Shown: positions 62,119 through 64,000 of the stretch, piece after piece
How the letters are laid out: the number at the start of each line of letters is the position of its first letter
Numbering within the stretch: position 1 is the stretch's first letter
Assembly: GCA_965237725.1 (NCBI GenBank)
Contig: OZ250151.1
Coordinates: 2,046,001-2,110,000 of the forward strand
Direction: 5' to 3'
Origin: G965237725 sp965237725
GTDB lineage: Bacteria; Pseudomonadota; Gammaproteobacteria; Arenicellales; Poriferihabitantaceae
Length of the DNA: 64,000 nucleotides
Program-made: the position numbers and the translations under genes
Notes under the pieces: generated by a model
What the model was told of the DNA's origin: nothing
The model's input: only the letters and a program-made list of their open reading frames with translations
The model's database searches: none

Positions 62119-62739
62119 ATGTATTCATTAACAAACTTCTTACAAGACGAAAATATTCTATCGCTCAATAATATTGTCACAACTACCGGCGCACCCCTTG
62201 AAGGAAATTGCCTGTATGAACATCGTAAAGATTTTGCCCTAAATCAAACTAACAAAGAAGATTTAGGACAAAATAAATTCAATTTATGCTTGGACCGTAA
62301 AAATATAATCAAAGTCGGCTTCAATGCAGGGCATTCGAGTGCATTGTATCTATATGCGAACAGGAACATTGAAATCGTATCATTTGATTTGTGCCGTCGT
62401 CGATATACTGAAATATGTGCAAAGTACCTGACCGAAAAATACAGTTTTGAGCTGATAAAGGGTGATTCATTGGACACTGTACCGGCATATAATCCTGGGG
62501 CTAAGTTCAGCTTGATACATATCGATGGTGGGCACACATCTAGAATAGCTTTGCTCGATATTATCAATTGTAAAAAGTTCGCTGACAAACAAACTTTACT
62601 GATAATTGATGACGCCTATATAGCTTGCATTAAACGAACTATTGAGTTTCATTCTAGTTCCAAAGTTATAGCAGAGATTAATGACGAATCCTTTAGGCTA
62701 GCAAAAACCAAATTTCACCGAATATTTCGTTATCCATAA
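62119..62739 (+). CDS. Class I methyltransferase-like protein
   Basis: About 206 residues from ATG 62119 (a TTG eight codons upstream is possible; neither has a ribosome site). I-K-V-G-F-N-A-G-H-S-S-A-L resembles SAM motif I, and L-I-H-I-D-G-G-H-T is typical of Methyltransf_24-type enzymes (CmcI/cephalosporin-like). It could methylate a sugar or be a related SAM-fold protein. It opens a plus-strand group with the sulfotransferase 6 bp downstream. Confidence 0.65.
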   Translation: MYSLTNFLQDENILSLNNIVTTTGAPLEGNCLYEHRKDFALNQTNKEDLGQNKFNLCLDRKNIIKVGFNAGHSSALYLYANRNIEIVSFDLCRRRYTEICAKYLTEKYSFELIKGDSLDTVPAYNPGAKFSLIHIDGGHTSRIALLDIINCKKFADKQTLLIIDDAYIACIKRTIEFHSSSKVIAEINDESFRLAKTKFHRIFRYP

Positions 62740-62745
62740 GTTGCA

Positions 62746-63342
62746 ATGATCGATCCCAAACATAGGATCATATTCGTTCGGAACCCTAAAACTGCTTCGC
62801 AGTCGATACAACGTGGCTTATGGGGCAACCCTCGAAATAGACCAGATTATATTGTTAATCTTGATCACCTGCCTCCAATTGAAAATTCAATACGTTATCC
62901 TGATTATTGGCAGTCCTGCATAAAGTTCACCTGTGTTCGTCATCCAATCGATCGCATAATTTCGATGTATTACCATCTCAATCGATACAGACCGAAAATT
63001 AATCTCGGAACATTTGAAGATTGGGCACGAAATGATTTTCCCTATACAAATGAAATCTGGATCAAAGAACACCAATCGGGATACAACATCATAGATCAAA
63101 TCCAATATGTTGAAGATGTTGACTTTATCATCCGATTCGAGTGCATCGATAAAGATTTCCGATGTTTTTGTGAAACTATTGGAATCGAATCAAAAACACT
63201 GGGAGTCTGTAACACTTCCAATCGTGATCGAAATGGCTTTCCTGAGATTAGCAATTCCAATTTCGAAAAGTTTCTTAATCAACGATTTCGTCTGGAGCTA
63301 GAACGATTTGACTATCCGGAATTTCCAGGCTGTTCTGGGTGA
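62746..63342 (+). CDS. Sulfotransferase-family protein
   Basis: This 198-residue protein carries V-R-N-P-K-T-A-S-Q-S-I-Q (5'-phosphosulfate loop, about 8-19) and C-V-R-H-P-I-D-R-I-I-S-M-Y (3'-phosphate site). It is a compact Sulfotransfer_2-like enzyme. It follows the methyltransferase-like gene by 6 bp, so both are probably co-translated. It is the fifth sulfotransferase domain of the locus. Confidence 0.85.
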   Translation: MIDPKHRIIFVRNPKTASQSIQRGLWGNPRNRPDYIVNLDHLPPIENSIRYPDYWQSCIKFTCVRHPIDRIISMYYHLNRYRPKINLGTFEDWARNDFPYTNEIWIKEHQSGYNIIDQIQYVEDVDFIIRFECIDKDFRCFCETIGIESKTLGVCNTSNRDRNGFPEISNSNFEKFLNQRFRLELERFDYPEFPGCSG

Positions 63343-63385
63343 GGACAGTGGGGATAACGCAGATTATGACCATGCAATTAAAAAC

Positions 63386-64000
63386 ATGAAAAAAAGTAAT
63401 TTGATAGGCGGCACTCTATTTGTTGTTTCGTTCATTCTGCTGGCTTTAAACTTCTATTCAAATTTCCTTGGTAGTGCGAATCAAAAGTGGTTCGAGAATC
63501 ATCAAATGAGTGACTACGGCGAAAACCTGGTAGTGGCCCGTTTGATACTGTCACAAAAATCGGGGGTCTTTTCGAATGCTGGGCTGGGTGGCAGATTCTC
63601 AAACACCAGTAGGCATCATAGTTACTATACAGATAAAATTGAACTGACCGGCAACCAAGCGCATTACAAGACTTATAAATCACAAATAGGCGGCCAGGGT
63701 ATTGCATTCGCGATTGTGGATAAAATGACCTCTTTTTCTAATAGCACAAATATAAATCTGTTTAGGGGGTTTACTTCGATTTTAACTGCAATCACTCTTT
63801 CTCTTATTGTTCTTTGGTTTTATCTCAATTTTGGACTGGGCTGTGCGCTTTTAGTTTTAATTTCAACTCTTTTTTCTCAGTGGATTACCGTATTCGGGAG
63901 AAATATATTCTGGAGCCTGTGGGCGTTTTATCTGCCTTTTGTTACGACGCTGTTTTTACTTCATCTTGAGGAAAAACGCGCCGGGTATTCAATAAGACGA
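63386..64000 (+). CDS. Membrane protein, N-terminal part (cut by window end)
   Basis: The frame is open from ATG 63386 to the window edge (205 codons). One helix near residues 6-24 is followed by an extracytoplasmic stretch of about 110 residues and then at least three further helices (F-T-S-I-L-T-A-I-T-L-S-L onwards). The layout recalls polytopic glycan-processing or PMT/ArnT-like proteins, but no catalytic motif is in view. It lies 43 bp after the sulfotransferase and is likely part of the same group. Confidence 0.6.
   Translation, partial: MKKSNLIGGTLFVVSFILLALNFYSNFLGSANQKWFENHQMSDYGENLVVARLILSQKSGVFSNAGLGGRFSNTSRHHSYYTDKIELTGNQAHYKTYKSQIGGQGIAFAIVDKMTSFSNSTNINLFRGFTSILTAITLSLIVLWFYLNFGLGCALLVLISTLFSQWITVFGRNIFWSLWAFYLPFVTTLFLLHLEEKRAGYSIRR

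Noticed and set aside
62244..62588. Minus-strand ORF of 114 codons opposite the methyltransferase-like gene
   Set aside because: Its sequence is the mirror of a frame with clear SAM-fold motifs; no own start signals.

Overview
The window looks like a chromosomal stretch of a free-living, probably marine gammaproteobacterium. This rests on the aprMBA sulfur-oxidation genes, a toluene-type diiron monooxygenase, many Fe(II)/2-oxoglutarate oxygenases, and five sulfotransferase domains. No rRNA, tRNA or CRISPR array was seen, and the species cannot be named from the sequence alone.

Layout. 1-4.1 kb: end of a four-component (tmo-like) monooxygenase operon (gamma, Rieske ferredoxin, effector and beta subunits), then a protein made of three fused RidA domains and a CE4-type deacetylase. 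4.1-11.7 kb: small secreted proteins, a MORN-repeat protein, a class V aminotransferase, a DUF3095 protein, and an ASPIC/UnbV-permease pair. 12.1-17 kb: aprM-aprB-aprA followed by a TPR protein. 17-23 kb: a cupin/LysR pair, an atypical SDR, and two IS110-superfamily transposases either side of a second cupin gene. 23-40.6 kb: catabolic and accessory enzymes: HpcH/HpaI aldolase, fused hydantoinase A/B, a lipase-like hydrolase with a TolB-like partner, TauD, YeiH-like transporter, ornithine cyclodeaminase-like protein, EamA transporter, MOSC, DUF1330, sterol-desaturase-like hydroxylase, PhyH, and two BesD-like oxygenases that keep the hydroxylase His-x-Asp motif.

40.8-64 kb is the remarkable part: a dense glycan and protein-modification locus. 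At its centre (50.5-51.9 kb) is a tandem array of four short paralogous proteins with a conserved N-terminal leader and Ala-Pro-Thr repeats. One copy is frameshifted. Around the array lie enzymes that in eukaryotes act on hydroxyproline- or hydroxylysine-containing proteins. A 1185-residue protein joins a hydroxyproline arabinosyltransferase-like domain, a GT60-type (Hyp-GlcNAc) glycosyltransferase, a prolyl-4-hydroxylase and a second 2-oxoglutarate oxygenase. There is a second, stand-alone GT60 protein, a GT77-like transferase (the family that extends Hyp-arabinosides in plants) and a protein O-fucosyltransferase-like enzyme. A 921-residue protein has two PLOD-type glycosyltransferase domains flanking a GT6 (ABO blood-group-like) domain and a PqqD-like segment. 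A GT31-like enzyme and several sulfotransferases complete the set, with an MBOAT/SGNH pair that could add acyl groups. Three otherwise unrelated enzymes of the locus carry the same uncharacterised domain of about 75 residues.

My reading (inference) is that the locus makes a plant/alga-like hydroxyproline-rich, O-glycosylated and probably sulfated small protein: leader recognised by the enzymes, prolines in the APT repeats hydroxylated, sugars attached and extended, then sulfated or acylated. No such complete bacterial system is known to me.
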